This document shows positions 26,962-36,854 of a DNA stretch of 64,000 nt, one piece after another. The notes below the pieces were generated by a model. That model was not told the origin of the DNA, did not search any database, and saw only the letters and a list, made by a program, of their open reading frames with translations. Position 1 is the stretch's first letter. Every line of letters starts with the position of its first letter. The translations under genes and the position numbers were made by a program. The DNA is from Phytopseudomonas flavescens (lineage in GTDB: Bacteria; Pseudomonadota; Gammaproteobacteria; Pseudomonadales; Pseudomonadaceae): NCBI RefSeq assembly GCF_900100535.1, contig NZ_FNDG01000002.1:62001-126000 (forward strand). The letters are read 5' to 3'.

Positions 26962-27957
26962 TCAGAGGTGCAGCGTTTTCATCGAGCCCGGGGCATAGCG
27001 AGCGCCGGCCACCGCGTTGGTTGCAAACAACCCCTCCAGCGCCAAGAGGTCATCTGCGCTCAGCCGGATATCCAGCGCGGCGAGGTTTTCGTCCAGATAG
27101 CGACGGCGCTTGGTGCCGGGGATTGGCAGGATATCGTCGCCCTTGGCCAGCACCCAGGCCAGCGCCAGCTGTGCGGCGCTGACGCCCTTGTCGGATGCCA
27201 TGCCTTGCACCTCGGTCACGAGCTGCAGGTTCCTGGTGAAGTTGGCACCCTGGAAGCGCGGGCTGTGGCGACGGTAATCGTCCGCTGCGAAGTCGTCTGG
27301 GCTCTTCAGCGCGCCGGTGAGGAAGCCTCGACCGAGCGGGCTGTAGGGCACGAAGGCGATGCCCAGCTCCCGGCAGGTTGCCAATACGCCGTTTTCCTCG
27401 GGGTCGCGGGTCCACAGCGAGTATTCGGTCTGCACCGCGGCGATCGGGTGAACGGCATGGGCGCGGCGCAAGGTCTGCGGGGAGACTTCGCTGAGGCCGA
27501 TGTGACGGATCTTGCCTTGAGCGACCAGTTCGGCGAGTGCGCCAACGGTGTCTTCGATGGGCACGTGCGGGTCGATACGGTGCTGGTAATACAGGTCCAG
27601 GTAGTCGGTGTGCAGCCGCTTCAGGCTGCCCTCGATGGCACTGCGCACGTAATCGGGATGACCGTTGACACCGCGTTTGTGCGCGTCGGCAGGATCGCGA
27701 ACGATACCGAACTTGCTGGCCAGAAACGCCTGTTGACGACGGCCCTTCAGCGCACGGCCGAGCAACGCTTCGTTGCTGTAGGGGCCGTACATGTCGGCAG
27801 TGTCCAGAAAGTTGATGCCGTGCTCCAGAGCGTGGTGCAGGGTGGCAATGGACTCCTGATCGTCGCGGTCGCCGGTGTAGAAGTCGCTCATGCCCATGCA
27901 GCCCAGGCCAATGGCGGAAATATGCGGACCACCGCGGCCCAGTTGACGCGTTTTCAT
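26962..27957 (-). CDS. Aldo/keto reductase
   Basis: The 331-residue NADPH-dependent reductase has the AKR barrel tetrad in context: Asp and Tyr in [19 protein letters not shown], Lys in LASKFGIV, and His in YYQHRIDP. The N-terminus [20 protein letters not shown] is typical of YghZ/AKR13-like enzymes. A good ribosome-binding site (CGAGGAGC) precedes the ATG. It is divergent from a LysR regulator, and a perfect dyad lies just upstream of its start, so it is probably that regulator's target. The natural aldehyde or ketone substrate is unknown. Confidence 0.92.
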   Translation of the reverse strand: MKTRQLGRGGPHISAIGLGCMGMSDFYTGDRDDQESIATLHHALEHGINFLDTADMYGPYSNEALLGRALKGRRQQAFLASKFGIVRDPADAHKRGVNGHPDYVRSAIEGSLKRLHTDYLDLYYQHRIDPHVPIEDTVGALAELVAQGKIRHIGLSEVSPQTLRRAHAVHPIAAVQTEYSLWTRDPEENGVLATCRELGIAFVPYSPLGRGFLTGALKSPDDFAADDYRRHSPRFQGANFTRNLQLVTEVQGMASDKGVSAAQLALAWVLAKGDDILPIPGTKRRRYLDENLAALDIRLSADDLLALEGLFATNAVAGARYAPGSMKTLHL

Positions 27958-27974
27958 GGCTTGCTCCTCGAAAT

Positions 27975-27991
27975 ACTGTAGAGGCTACAGT
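27975..27991. promoter_or_regulatory. Perfect LysR-type operator (T-N11-A dyad)
   Basis: ACTGTAG-AGG-CTACAGT is a perfect 7+3+7 palindrome, contains T-N11-A, and lies 18 bases upstream of the aldo/keto reductase start in the 107-base gap shared with the LysR gene. This is what a LysR recognition site looks like. Confidence 0.65.
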
Positions 27992-28064
27992 CTGGTTGTT
28001 GCGCTCGGCCGGATAAAGCCGCTAAAAATGCATGCACTATTCGGTTTTGGAAAATAATCATCCT

Positions 28065-28982
28065 ATGGATCGCTTGCTCGCCATGCAGGTCTTTACGCGC
28101 ATCGTCGAACTCGGCGGCTTCGGCAAAGCCGCCGATAGCCTGGGGTTGCCCAGGGCGTCGGTGACCCAGCTGATCAAGCAGCTGGAGCGACATCTGGGCG
28201 CACAACTGCTGCAGCGAACCACCCGGCATGTCAGCCCCACGCTCGATGGCAGCGCCTATTACCAGCGTTGCCTGGGGCTGCTGGCCGATATCGACGATGC
28301 CGAGTCGCTCTTCTGCGACGCACGAAGCAACCCCCAGGGACGTCTGCGGATCGATTTGCCGGCGTCGCTCAGCCACCGCGTGGTGATTCCTGCGTTGCCG
28401 GACTTCCGCGCACGCTATCCGCGCATCGAGCTGGATATCGGTGCCAGTGACAGGCCGGTCGACCTGATCCGCGAGGGCGTGGACTGTGTGGTGCGAGCCG
28501 GCGATGTGCATGACCTGAGCCTGGTCGCCCGGCCGTTGGCGCAGCTGCCCCAGGTCACCTGCGCGAGCAGCGCCTACCTCGCACGGCATGGCATGCCGTG
28601 CGACCTGGATGGCCTGTTGCGCACCCATGAGGCGGTGAACTATGTCTCGCCGCTCACTGGCCGGCGTTTTCCCTTCGACTTCACCAGAAACGGTGAGCGG
28701 CGACAGGTCGAGATCGCCGGCCCCATCGCCATCAGCAGTTCCGAAGGGTACGTGGCCGCCTGTGAAGCCGGCATGGGAATCATCCAGGCGCCGCGGTATC
28801 ACGTTCGTGAGCAGTTGCTGGCCGGCACGCTGCACGAGGTGCTGCCGGAATATCCCCCCGCACCGATGGCGCTGACGGCGCTCTATCCAGCGCATCGGCA
28901 ACTGTCACGGCGGGTGCGCGTGTTCGTCGATTGGCTGGTAGCGCTATTCGAGCGCCAGGATTCGAGCCCGGAAAGGCTTTAG
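28065..28982 (+). CDS. LysR family regulator of the aldo/keto reductase
   Basis: The 305-residue regulator begins MDRLLAMQVFTRIVELGGFG, a standard LysR N-terminus; an upstream in-frame ATG at 28032 is less likely because it adds 11 untypical residues. The helix-turn-helix covers LGLPRASVTQLIKQLERHLG, followed by QRTTRHVSPTLDG and a LysR substrate-binding domain ending near SRRVRVFVDWLVALF. It is divergent from the aldo/keto reductase gene and presumably binds the dyad at 27975-27991. Confidence 0.92.
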   Translation: MDRLLAMQVFTRIVELGGFGKAADSLGLPRASVTQLIKQLERHLGAQLLQRTTRHVSPTLDGSAYYQRCLGLLADIDDAESLFCDARSNPQGRLRIDLPASLSHRVVIPALPDFRARYPRIELDIGASDRPVDLIREGVDCVVRAGDVHDLSLVARPLAQLPQVTCASSAYLARHGMPCDLDGLLRTHEAVNYVSPLTGRRFPFDFTRNGERRQVEIAGPIAISSSEGYVAACEAGMGIIQAPRYHVREQLLAGTLHEVLPEYPPAPMALTALYPAHRQLSRRVRVFVDWLVALFERQDSSPERL

Positions 28983-29159
28983 GTTCTGTCTGAAAAACCT
29001 CCGAGCGCAGGTCAGGCGAGGCAAAAATCGGTGAGCAACGGACTGGGCTCGCATTCGAGTTTACGAGCTGCAAATGAGCATTTTGACTGGGCTGGCATTC
29101 CAGCCGATTTTTAACGAAGCATCACCGAGCGCAGGTACTTTTCGGGACCAAACACCTAG
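28981..29159. repeat. Degenerate interspersed repeat element
   Basis: Between two convergent LysR genes lies about 175 bases with internal structure but no gene. CCGAGCGCAGGT occurs twice in the same orientation (29001-29012, 29125-29136), and AAAAATCGG (29023-29031) recurs inverted as CCGATTTTT (29104-29112). The ends, TAGGTTCTGTCTG and the complement TAGGTGTTTGGTC, are imperfectly inverted. It resembles the AGGTTCTGT-type interspersed repeats of Pseudomonas genomes; that comparison is from memory. The last few bases overlap the neighbouring stop codon. Confidence 0.55.
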
Positions 29160-30100
29160 GACCTGGATGCGGGCCCGTTCAGGCCTGCGGCCACCAGCCT
29201 GCGCAGGCGATTGGCCACCGGCGACAGTTGGCGGCCCTTGACCAGCAGCAGGTAGTACGGCGACATCTCGATGGTCACGTTGAGCGGCAAGACCTTCAGC
29301 CTGGCATCGACCTGATCGCCGAGCAGCAGCTCAGGCACCTCGCTGGCCAGCGGGGCGATGGCCGATGACGACACCAGGATGGCGATCATCGCCAGCAGCG
29401 AGGTGGTGTTGGTGATGTTGGTCGGCAACGGCGCCCCGGCGCTGAGAAAGGCCGTCTCCATCGCTTCGCGGATCGGTGCCCGGTGGCTCTGCATCACCCA
29501 TTCGTAGGGTGACAGGTCGTGCAGCGTGACCTGATCGACGTTGGCCAGCGGGTGATCCTGGCGCACCATCAGCCTGAGGGTTTCGGTGCGTGCCGGAAAT
29601 ACCTCGAAGTCTGCCGGGTTGACGCCACGCGGCAGGCGGGCGAGCACGAAGTCGTTCTTGCCGGCGGCCAGGTCGTGCACCAGCACGTCGCTGGCCGCCA
29701 CGTTGACGTGTACCTCGGCCCGCGGCGAGATGGCCTTGAGCTGGCGAATCGCCGGGATCACGAAGCCCACCGCCGCCCCGGTCACCGCGCCCACCGTGGT
29801 GATGCCCCCTTCGCCGCGCTTGAGCTCCTCGACGTCCTGCGCCAGGTCACGCAGCTCCACCAGCATGTTGTGCGAACGCTGGGCCAGTGCCCGGCCGATC
29901 AGGGTCGGCAGCATGCCTTTGGCATGGCGCTCGAACAGCCGTGCGCCGAGGGTCTGTTCGATGTCCGCCAGCATGCGCGAGGCGGCCGGTTGGGTGATGG
30001 TCAATTCGTCCGCCGCCAGGCCGAGCTGGCCGTGCTCGGCGATCGCGGCGATCAGGCGCAACTGGGGAATCTTCAGGTGTCGGGCGATCCCGATATCCAT
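29156..30100 (-). CDS. LysR family regulator of the sugar operon (GbpR-like)
   Basis: The 314-residue protein starts MDIGIARHLKIPQLRLIAAI and has the LysR helix-turn-helix in LAADELTITQPAASRMLADIE, then LFERHAKGMLPT, resembling GbpR, the regulator of the galactose-binding protein in Agrobacterium and Rhizobium. The ATG at 30098-30100 is chosen by that similarity; the frame runs on upstream with no likeness. It is divergent from the chvE-like gene across 241 bases and probably controls the operon. The stop TAG lies at 29156-29158. Confidence 0.88.
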   Translation of the reverse strand: MDIGIARHLKIPQLRLIAAIAEHGQLGLAADELTITQPAASRMLADIEQTLGARLFERHAKGMLPTLIGRALAQRSHNMLVELRDLAQDVEELKRGEGGITTVGAVTGAAVGFVIPAIRQLKAISPRAEVHVNVAASDVLVHDLAAGKNDFVLARLPRGVNPADFEVFPARTETLRLMVRQDHPLANVDQVTLHDLSPYEWVMQSHRAPIREAMETAFLSAGAPLPTNITNTTSLLAMIAILVSSSAIAPLASEVPELLLGDQVDARLKVLPLNVTIEMSPYYLLLVKGRQLSPVANRLRRLVAAGLNGPASRS

Positions 30101-30178
30101 GGCAGCTCTCACTTTATTGTCGTTATCGGAGGCACTGAACGGATTCTGCGACGGGGCAGGGCGCTTGTCGATTCGCTG

Positions 30179-30227
30179 CATACCAATATGGGTATGGCGG
30201 TGAGCGTAATATGAATTTGATTGATAT
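30179..30227. promoter_or_regulatory. Two candidate operators upstream of the sugar operon
   Basis: CATACC-AATATG-GGTATG (30179-30196) is a perfect 6-base inverted repeat, and TAT-N11-ATA (30210-30226) fits the LysR T-N11-A rule. Both lie between the LysR gene and the chvE-like gene. These may be binding sites of the divergent regulator. Confidence 0.45.
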
Positions 30228-30341
30228 GGGCGGCTGGTTCTATCTTCATGCCTGCTTGGAAAGCTCTTCGCTGAACGAACAACAATAACTGCGATGTCGC
30301 GTGTGCCCTGGCCCACAGCAGGCGTCGCCCAGGAGAAGCTG

Positions 30342-31406
30342 ATGAACACTGTCCGTAAGCTCGTGGCTGCCGTGGCCATGGGGGCCAGCCTGTTGAGTGC
30401 CGTGTCCGCAGGGGCTGCCGAAAAGGGTTTCGTAGGTATCTCGATGCCTACCAAGTCGTCCGCCCGCTGGATCGACGACGGCAACAACATGGTCAAGCAA
30501 CTGGAGAAGGCCGGCTACAAGGCCGACCTGCAGTACGCCGAAGACGACATCCCCACCCAGGTTTCGCAGATCGAAAACATGATGGTCAAGGGCGTCAATG
30601 TTCTGGTCATCGCAGCGATCGACGGCACTACCCTCACCAACACGCTGGAAAACGCCAACGCCGCGGACATCAAGGTCATCGCCTATGACCGGCTGATCCG
30701 CGACAGCCAGTACGTGGACTACTACGCCACTTTCGACAACACCAAAGTCGGCGTGCTGCAGGCCGAATCGCTGGTCAAGGGCATGCAGGCGAGCGGCAAG
30801 GGCCCCTACAACGTCGAGCTGTTCGGCGGTTCGCCAGACGACAACAACGCCTACTTCTTCTACGACGGCGCCCTGTCGGTGCTGCAACCGCTGATCGACA
30901 AGGGCGAGATCAAGATCCTCTCCGGGCAGACCGGCATGGGCAAGGTCGGCACCCTGCGCTGGGATGGCGCCACCGCGCAGTCGCGCATGGACAACCTGCT
31001 GTCCGCCAACTACACCAAGGAGCGCCTCGACGGCGTGCTGTCGCCCTACGACGGCATCTCCATCGGTGTGCTCTCGTCCCTGAAAGGGGTTGGCTACGGT
31101 TCTGGCGATATGCCCATGCCCATAGTGACCGGCCAGGATTCGGAGGTACCCTCGGTGAAGTCCATCCTCGCCGACGAGCAGTATTCCTCGATCTTCAAGG
31201 ACACCCGTCAGCTCGCCGAAGTGACCGTCGGCATGGTCAAGGCGCTGCTCGAAGGCGGCGAGCCGCAGATCAACGACACCAAGACCTACAACAATGGCAA
31301 GAAAGTCGTGCCGGCCTACCTGCTGCAGCCGGTCACGGTCGACAAGAGCAACTGGGAAAAGGTGTTGATCGACAGCGGTTACTACACCAAGAAGCAAGTC
31401 CAGTAG
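30342..31406 (+). CDS. chvE: ChvE-like periplasmic monosaccharide-binding protein
   Basis: The 354-residue precursor has a signal peptide (residues about 1-25, SAVSAGAA) and a periplasmic sugar-binding domain of the XylF/ChvE type: [55 protein letters not shown] and [13 protein letters not shown]. ChvE binds galactose, arabinose, glucose and related aldoses. The ATG at 30342 follows CCAGGAGAAG and gives a good signal; a frame start at 30294 is rejected. It heads the transporter operon, and a strong intercistronic hairpin follows. Confidence 0.93.
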   Translation: MNTVRKLVAAVAMGASLLSAVSAGAAEKGFVGISMPTKSSARWIDDGNNMVKQLEKAGYKADLQYAEDDIPTQVSQIENMMVKGVNVLVIAAIDGTTLTNTLENANAADIKVIAYDRLIRDSQYVDYYATFDNTKVGVLQAESLVKGMQASGKGPYNVELFGGSPDDNNAYFFYDGALSVLQPLIDKGEIKILSGQTGMGKVGTLRWDGATAQSRMDNLLSANYTKERLDGVLSPYDGISIGVLSSLKGVGYGSGDMPMPIVTGQDSEVPSVKSILADEQYSSIFKDTRQLAEVTVGMVKALLEGGEPQINDTKTYNNGKKVVPAYLLQPVTVDKSNWEKVLIDSGYYTKKQVQ

Positions 31407-31415
31407 CGTGACTCC

Positions 31416-31438
31416 GCCGGCAGCCAGGCGCTGCCGGC
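31416..31438 (+). promoter_or_regulatory. Intercistronic hairpin after the binding-protein gene
   Basis: GCCGGCAGC-CAGGC-GCTGCCGGC is a perfect 9-base stem in the 105-base chvE-gguA gap. With no T-run it probably works as an mRNA stabiliser or partial block, giving more binding protein than ATPase, a common arrangement in sugar ABC operons. Confidence 0.6.
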
Positions 31439-31511
31439 CATCCACCTCTCTGTTTACCTGAGCATGGCGCGCCCGCTGCGGTTGGCGTGTGCCTTGCGGA
31501 CGGATAAAACC

Positions 31512-33038
31512 ATGCAGCAAGACATCATTCTGGAAATGCGCGGCATCACCAAGACGTTCCCGGGGGTGAAAGCCCTGAACGACGTCAATCTCAAGGTGCG
31601 CCGCGGCGAGATCCATGCCCTGTGCGGCGAGAACGGCGCCGGCAAGTCGACCCTGATGAAGGTGCTCAGCGGTGTCTACCCCCACGGTAGCTACGCGGGC
31701 GAGATCGTCTACGAAGGCAAGCCACTGGCCTTTGGCGGTATCCGCGACAGCGAGCGGGAAGGGATCATCATCATTCACCAGGAGCTTGCGCTGGTGCCGC
31801 TGCTGTCGATCGCCGAGAACCTGTTTCTCGGTAACGAGATCGCCAGCAACGGCGTGATCGACTGGCCGGAGGTCTACCAGCGTACCGAGGTGCTGCTGAA
31901 GAAGGTCGGCCTCGACGAGATCGCCACCACGCCGGTCGAGAAGCTCGGTGTCGGCAAGCAGCAACTGGTGGAGATCGCCAAGGCGCTGGCCAAGGACGTC
32001 AAACTGCTGATCCTCGATGAGCCGACTGCGGCCCTGCAGGAGAACGACAGCCAGAAGCTGCTCGATCTGTTGCTGGAGTTTCGCGCCCAGGGGATTTCCT
32101 CGATCCTGATTTCCCACAAGCTCAACGAAGTCAGCCGCGTCGCCGACAGCATCACGGTGCTGCGCGACGGCGCGTCGGTCAGCAGCATGGATTGCCATGC
32201 CGAGGCGGTCAGCGAAGAGACCATCATTCGCGGCATGGTCGGCCGCGACATGGAGAACCGCTACCCGCAGCGCATTCCGGAGATCGGCGAAACCCTGCTG
32301 GAGATCCGCGACTGGAACGTCTGGCACCCGGAGTCGGCATCCCGGCAGATGATCCGCAATGTCAACCTCAGCGTGGCGGCCGGTGAAGTGGTGGGCATCG
32401 CCGGGCTGATGGGGGCAGGGCGTACCGAGCTGGCCATGAGCGTGTTCGGCAGGAGCTACGGGCGCAATATTTCCGGCTCCGTGCACCTGCGCGGCAAGGA
32501 AATCGACGTCTCCACGGTGCGCCGCGCCGTGGACAACGGCATCGCCTACGTCACCGAGGACCGCAAGTCCCTCGGCCTGGTGCTCGACGAAAGCATCCTC
32601 TGCAACACCACCCTGGCCAACCTCCCTGGCGTGTCGAGCGCTGGGGTGATCGACGAGCACGCCGAGCGCCGCGTTGCCGAGCAGTACCGTGAAGCGCTGC
32701 ACATCCGCACGCCCGGGGTGTTCCAGAAGGTGCTCAACCTGTCCGGCGGCAACCAGCAGAAGGTGGTGCTGAGCAAATGGCTGTTCGCCAAACCCGAGGT
32801 GCTGATTCTCGATGAGCCGACCCGGGGCATCGACGTCGGCGCCAAGTTCGAGATCTACAGCCTGATCAACCAGCTGGCCGCCGACGGCAAGGGGGTGATC
32901 ATCATTTCTTCGGAAATGCCCGAACTGCTGGGCATGTGCGACCGCATCTACGTCATGAACGAAGGTGCCTTCCTGGGCGAACTGGCGCGCGCAGAGGCGA
33001 GCCAGGAAAAGATCATGTCGATGATCGTCAAGGCGTGA
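31512..33038 (+). CDS. gguA: Sugar ABC transporter ATPase (GguA/XylG-like)
   Basis: The 508-residue protein carries two fused nucleotide-binding domains. The first has Walker [10 protein letters not shown] at residues 39-47 and Walker [12 protein letters not shown]. The second has a degenerate Walker A ([10 protein letters not shown]), signature LSGGNQQK and [11 protein letters not shown]. It powers uptake through the neighbouring permease. The ATG at 31512 is chosen because [21 protein letters not shown] is the family N-terminus; an upstream ATG at 31464 would add 16 atypical residues. Cotranscription with chvE is likely. Confidence 0.94.
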   Translation: MQQDIILEMRGITKTFPGVKALNDVNLKVRRGEIHALCGENGAGKSTLMKVLSGVYPHGSYAGEIVYEGKPLAFGGIRDSEREGIIIIHQELALVPLLSIAENLFLGNEIASNGVIDWPEVYQRTEVLLKKVGLDEIATTPVEKLGVGKQQLVEIAKALAKDVKLLILDEPTAALQENDSQKLLDLLLEFRAQGISSILISHKLNEVSRVADSITVLRDGASVSSMDCHAEAVSEETIIRGMVGRDMENRYPQRIPEIGETLLEIRDWNVWHPESASRQMIRNVNLSVAAGEVVGIAGLMGAGRTELAMSVFGRSYGRNISGSVHLRGKEIDVSTVRRAVDNGIAYVTEDRKSLGLVLDESILCNTTLANLPGVSSAGVIDEHAERRVAEQYREALHIRTPGVFQKVLNLSGGNQQKVVLSKWLFAKPEVLILDEPTRGIDVGAKFEIYSLINQLAADGKGVIIISSEMPELLGMCDRIYVMNEGAFLGELARAEASQEKIMSMIVKA

Positions 33039-33052
33039 GCGAGGTGAACGCA

Positions 33053-34240
33053 ATGGATACGAAAACCCAACCGGCCCGGCCTTCGTTGCTGGCCCACCTG
33101 AAGAACCACGTGCGCGACTACGGCATGCTGATGACCCTGGTGGTCATCATGGCGCTCTTCGAGGTGCTCACCGACGGCACCCTGATGCGCCCGGTGAACC
33201 TCACCAACCTGTTCCTGCAGAACAGCTACATCATCATCATGGCCCTGGGCATGCTGTTGGTGATCGTCTCCGGGCACATCGACCTGTCGGTGGGCTCGGT
33301 GGTCGGCTTCGTCGGCGCCGCAGCCGCAGTGATGATGGTGCAATGGGGCTGGTCGACCTCGCTGGTGGTGCCGGTGTGCCTGCTGATGGGCTGTCTGATC
33401 GGCGCTGCCCAGGGGTACTGGATCGCCTATTGGCAGATTCCTTCGTTCATCGTCACCCTGGCCGGCATGCTGGTGTTCCGTGGCCTGACCCTGGCCGTGC
33501 TCGATGGTCAGTCGATCGGCCCGTTCTCGAGCAGCTTCCAGTTGATGAGCAACGGCTTCATCCCGGACATCTTCAGCGATACGCGGCCGAACATCACCGC
33601 CATCGTGCTCGGCGCGCTGGCTGCCGTGCTGATCATCTACCTGGCCGTGCGTGCCCGGCGGCGTGCCAAACGCTACGGCATCGTCGACGAACCGGCGCTG
33701 TTCTTCGTCATCAAGAACGGCCTGATTGCCAGCGCCATCGTCTACATCGCCTACCTGCTGGCCACCTACCGGGGGCTGCCGAACGTGCTGATCATCATGG
33801 CCCTGCTGATCAGCGCCTACACCTTCCTGACCAACCGCACCACCCTGGGCCGGCGCATCTACGCCATCGGCGGCAACGTCAAGGCGGCCAAGCTGTCGGG
33901 CATCAACACCGAACGGCTGACCTTCTTCGCCTTCGTCAACATGGGCATGCTCGCCGCCCTGGCCGGGCTGATCTTCGCGGCGCGCCTGAACACCGCCACG
34001 CCCAAGGCCGGGGTGTCCTTCGAACTCGACGTGATCGCCGCGGTGTTCATCGGTGGCGCATCGATGTCCGGTGGCGTGGGCAAGATCATCGGTGCGGTGA
34101 TCGGCGCCCTGATCATGGGGGTGATGAACAACGGCATGTCGATCCTCGGCATCGGCATCGAGTGGCAGCAGGTGATCAAGGGCCTGGTGCTGCTGGCTGC
34201 AGTGATCTTCGACGTGGTCAACAAGAACAAATCCCGCTGA
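33053..34240 (+). CDS. gguB: Sugar ABC transporter permease (GguB/XylH-like)
   Basis: The 395-residue inner-membrane protein has about ten hydrophobic segments and the permease signatures GMLLVIVSGHIDLSVGS and GGNVKAAKLSGINTERLTF, plus VFIGGASMSGGVGKI. These fit the RbsC/XylH family. It is 14 bases downstream of gguA, and a GAGGTGAACG site precedes the ATG at 33053. With ChvE and GguA it completes the importer. Its length is normal. Confidence 0.94.
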   Translation: MDTKTQPARPSLLAHLKNHVRDYGMLMTLVVIMALFEVLTDGTLMRPVNLTNLFLQNSYIIIMALGMLLVIVSGHIDLSVGSVVGFVGAAAAVMMVQWGWSTSLVVPVCLLMGCLIGAAQGYWIAYWQIPSFIVTLAGMLVFRGLTLAVLDGQSIGPFSSSFQLMSNGFIPDIFSDTRPNITAIVLGALAAVLIIYLAVRARRRAKRYGIVDEPALFFVIKNGLIASAIVYIAYLLATYRGLPNVLIIMALLISAYTFLTNRTTLGRRIYAIGGNVKAAKLSGINTERLTFFAFVNMGMLAALAGLIFAARLNTATPKAGVSFELDVIAAVFIGGASMSGGVGKIIGAVIGALIMGVMNNGMSILGIGIEWQQVIKGLVLLAAVIFDVVNKNKSR

Positions 34241-34310
34241 GGCGGAGCCATCCGCTCCCGTCGCGCCAGCCCTGCCTGCGCGTTACGGGACGAACACGAG
34301 GTAAAAGGCC

Positions 34311-35093
34311 ATGAATAGCCAGAGTCCGACCCCCGCCAAAGCCGCGTACGCCGACCTGGCCGAGCGCAGCGTGCTGATTTCCGGTGGCGCCACCGGTATC
34401 GGCCGGGCATTGGTGGAAGCCTTCGCCCGTCAGGGGGCACGCACCGCGTTCGTCGATATCGACGACGAACACGGCCAGGCCCTGGCCAGCCAGTTGAGCG
34501 AGGCGGGGCATCAGGTGCGCTTCCTGCGCTGCGACATCACCGACATCAAGGCCTATCAGGCGGCCATCCACAAGATTGCCGAACAGTTCGGGCCGATCAC
34601 CGCCTTGCTCAACAACGCCGCCAACGACGTTCGCCACGCGCTGGATTCGATCAGTGCCGAGCGCTTCGACGAGCTGATCGCGGTCAACCTGCGCCATGCC
34701 ACCTTCGCCACCCAGGCGGTGGTGCCGATGATGCGCCAGGCCGGCGGCGGCGCGATCATCAATTTCGGCTCGGTGGGCTGGATGATGGCGTCGGCCGGCT
34801 ATCCGGTGTATGCGGCGAGCAAGGCCGCCACCCACGGCCTGACCCGAGGCCTGGCACGGGAACTGGGCAAGGAGCGGATCCGCGTCAACACCCTGGTGCC
34901 CGGCTGGGTGATGACCGAGAAACAGCTGGCCATGTGGGTCGACGAGTCGGCCAAGGAGCAGATCCGCCAGAACCAGTGCATGCCCGGCCAACTGCTGCCC
35001 GAACATATCGCCGACATGGCGTTGTTCCTGGCTTCGGACGCCGCGGCGATGTGCACGGCGCAGAATTTCATTGTCGACGGAGGCTGGGTATGA
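34311..35093 (+). CDS. galD: SDR family sugar 1-dehydrogenase (probable D-galactose/L-arabinose dehydrogenase)
   Basis: The 260-residue short-chain dehydrogenase has the NAD motif SGGATGIGRAL, NNAAND, the catalytic Tyr-Lys in YPVYAASKAA and the C-terminal FIVDGGWV. In rhizobia the SDR beside a ChvE-GguAB transporter and dgoK oxidises D-galactose to galactonolactone. The operon context makes that the favoured role, though an L-arabinose oxidase role is possible. It overlaps the next gene by 4 bases (ATGA). Confidence 0.82.
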   Translation: MNSQSPTPAKAAYADLAERSVLISGGATGIGRALVEAFARQGARTAFVDIDDEHGQALASQLSEAGHQVRFLRCDITDIKAYQAAIHKIAEQFGPITALLNNAANDVRHALDSISAERFDELIAVNLRHATFATQAVVPMMRQAGGGAIINFGSVGWMMASAGYPVYAASKAATHGLTRGLARELGKERIRVNTLVPGWVMTEKQLAMWVDESAKEQIRQNQCMPGQLLPEHIADMALFLASDAAAMCTAQNFIVDGGWV

Positions 35094-36835
35094 GCACCTT
35101 CAAACCGGCGGTATGGCCACGCAAGCTGCGCTCCACCGAATGGTTCGGCGGCAACTCGCGGGATCACATCTACCACCGCAGCTGGATGAAGAATCAGGGG
35201 CTGCCGGCGGATCTGTTCGACGGCCGACCGGTGATCGGCATCTGCAACACCTGGTCGCAACTGACCCCCTGCAACGCGCACCTGCGTGACCTTGCCGAAC
35301 GGGTCAAGCACGGCATCTACGAAGCCGGTGGCCTGCCGCTGGAATTTCCGGTGTTCTCCGCCGGGGAAAGCTCGCTGCGCCCGACCGCGATGATGTACCG
35401 CAACATGGCGGCGATGGACGTGGAAGAAGCGCTGCGCGCCAACCCGCTGGACGGCGTGGTGCTGCTGGCCGGCTGCGACAAGACCACCCCGGCGCTGCTG
35501 ATGGGCGCGGCGAGCGTCGACATCCCGGCCGTCGTGGTGTCCGGCGGGCCGATGCTCAACGGCTGGTTCCGGGGCGAGCGAGTCGGCTCGGGTACCGCGC
35601 TGTGGCAGATGTCGGAAGACATCAAGGCCGGCAAGATGAGCCGCGAGGATTTTCTCGAAGCCGAGCAGTCGATGTCCCGCTCTCCGGGCTCCTGCAACAC
35701 CATGGGTACCGCCAGCACCATGGCCAGCATGGCCGAAGCACTGGGCATGGCGCTGTCCGGCAATGCGGCGATTCCGGCGGTGGACAGCCGTCGCCGGGTG
35801 GTCGCGCACCTGACCGGGCGGCGCATCGTGCAGATGGTAAAGGATGACCTGAAACCGTCCGACATCATGACCCGCCAGGCTTTCGAGAACGCCATCCGGG
35901 TCAACGGCAGCATCGGCGGCTCGACCAATGCGGTGATCCACCTGCTGGCCATCGCTGGCCGCGTGGGCGTCGACCTGACCCTGGACGACTGGGACCGTCT
36001 CGGCCAGGACATTCCCACCCTCGTCAACCTGATGCCCTCGGGCAAATACCTGATGGAGGAGTTCTTCTACGCCGGGGGGCTGCCGGTGGTGATCCGCATG
36101 CTCGGCGAGGGCGGCAAGCTGCACAAGGGCGCACTGACGGTATCCGGCGAAACCCTCTGGGAGGAGGTCAAGGGCGTACGCAACTGGAACGAGGATGTCA
36201 TCCGCCCGGTGGACCAGGCGCTCACCGCCAAGGGCGGCATCGCCGTGCTGCGGGGCAACCTGGCACCTCGCGGCGCCGTGCTGAAACCCTCGGCAGCGTC
36301 GCCACACCTCATGCAGCACCGTGGCCGCGCCGTGGTCTTCGAGGACATCGACGACTACAAGGCGAAGATCAACGACGAGAGCCTGGATATCGACGAACAC
36401 TGCGTGATGGTGCTGAAGAACTGCGGCCCGCGCGGTTACCCGGGCATGGCCGAAGTGGGCAACATGGGCCTGCCGCCGAAGGTGCTGCGCAAGGGCATCA
36501 CCGACATGGTGCGCATCTCCGACGCGCGGATGTCCGGCACCGCCTACGGCACCGTGGTTCTGCACACCACGCCGGAAGCCGCGGCCGGCGGGCCTTTGGC
36601 GGTGGTGCGCGATGGCGACATGATCGAGCTCGACGTGGAGGCCAGGCGCATTCACCTGGACATTCCCGAGGCTGAGCTGCGTCAGCGCCTGGCCGAGTGG
36701 CAGCCGACCTTGGAGCCGCCGACCAGCGGCTACATCAAGCTGTTCCACGACCACGTCGAGGGCGCCGATAGCGGAGCGGACTTCGATTTCCTCAAGGGCT
36801 GCCGCGGTGCCGGCATTCCCAAGGACAGCCACTGA
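35090..36835 (+). CDS. IlvD/Edd family sugar-acid dehydratase (L-arabonate/D-galactonate)
   Basis: The 581-residue iron-sulfur dehydratase contains NTWSQLTPCNAHL, the cluster-cysteine motifs AGCDKTTPALLMGA and SRSPGSCNTMGTASTM, IGGSTNAVIHLLA and RISDARMSGT. It most resembles L-arabonate dehydratase and relatives that also act on D-galactonate or D-fuconate. In this operon it would convert galactonate to 2-keto-3-deoxygalactonate, the substrate of the downstream kinase. The start ATG at 35090 overlaps the dehydrogenase stop. Confidence 0.88.
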   Translation: MSTFKPAVWPRKLRSTEWFGGNSRDHIYHRSWMKNQGLPADLFDGRPVIGICNTWSQLTPCNAHLRDLAERVKHGIYEAGGLPLEFPVFSAGESSLRPTAMMYRNMAAMDVEEALRANPLDGVVLLAGCDKTTPALLMGAASVDIPAVVVSGGPMLNGWFRGERVGSGTALWQMSEDIKAGKMSREDFLEAEQSMSRSPGSCNTMGTASTMASMAEALGMALSGNAAIPAVDSRRRVVAHLTGRRIVQMVKDDLKPSDIMTRQAFENAIRVNGSIGGSTNAVIHLLAIAGRVGVDLTLDDWDRLGQDIPTLVNLMPSGKYLMEEFFYAGGLPVVIRMLGEGGKLHKGALTVSGETLWEEVKGVRNWNEDVIRPVDQALTAKGGIAVLRGNLAPRGAVLKPSAASPHLMQHRGRAVVFEDIDDYKAKINDESLDIDEHCVMVLKNCGPRGYPGMAEVGNMGLPPKVLRKGITDMVRISDARMSGTAYGTVVLHTTPEAAAGGPLAVVRDGDMIELDVEARRIHLDIPEAELRQRLAEWQPTLEPPTSGYIKLFHDHVEGADSGADFDFLKGCRGAGIPKDSH

Positions 36836-36854
36836 GACCTGCGAGGAAACCAGG

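Noticed and set aside
30246..33053. Open frame of about 935 codons antisense to the sugar-transport genes
   Set aside because: Shadow of chvE and gguA in GC-rich codons; no family features.
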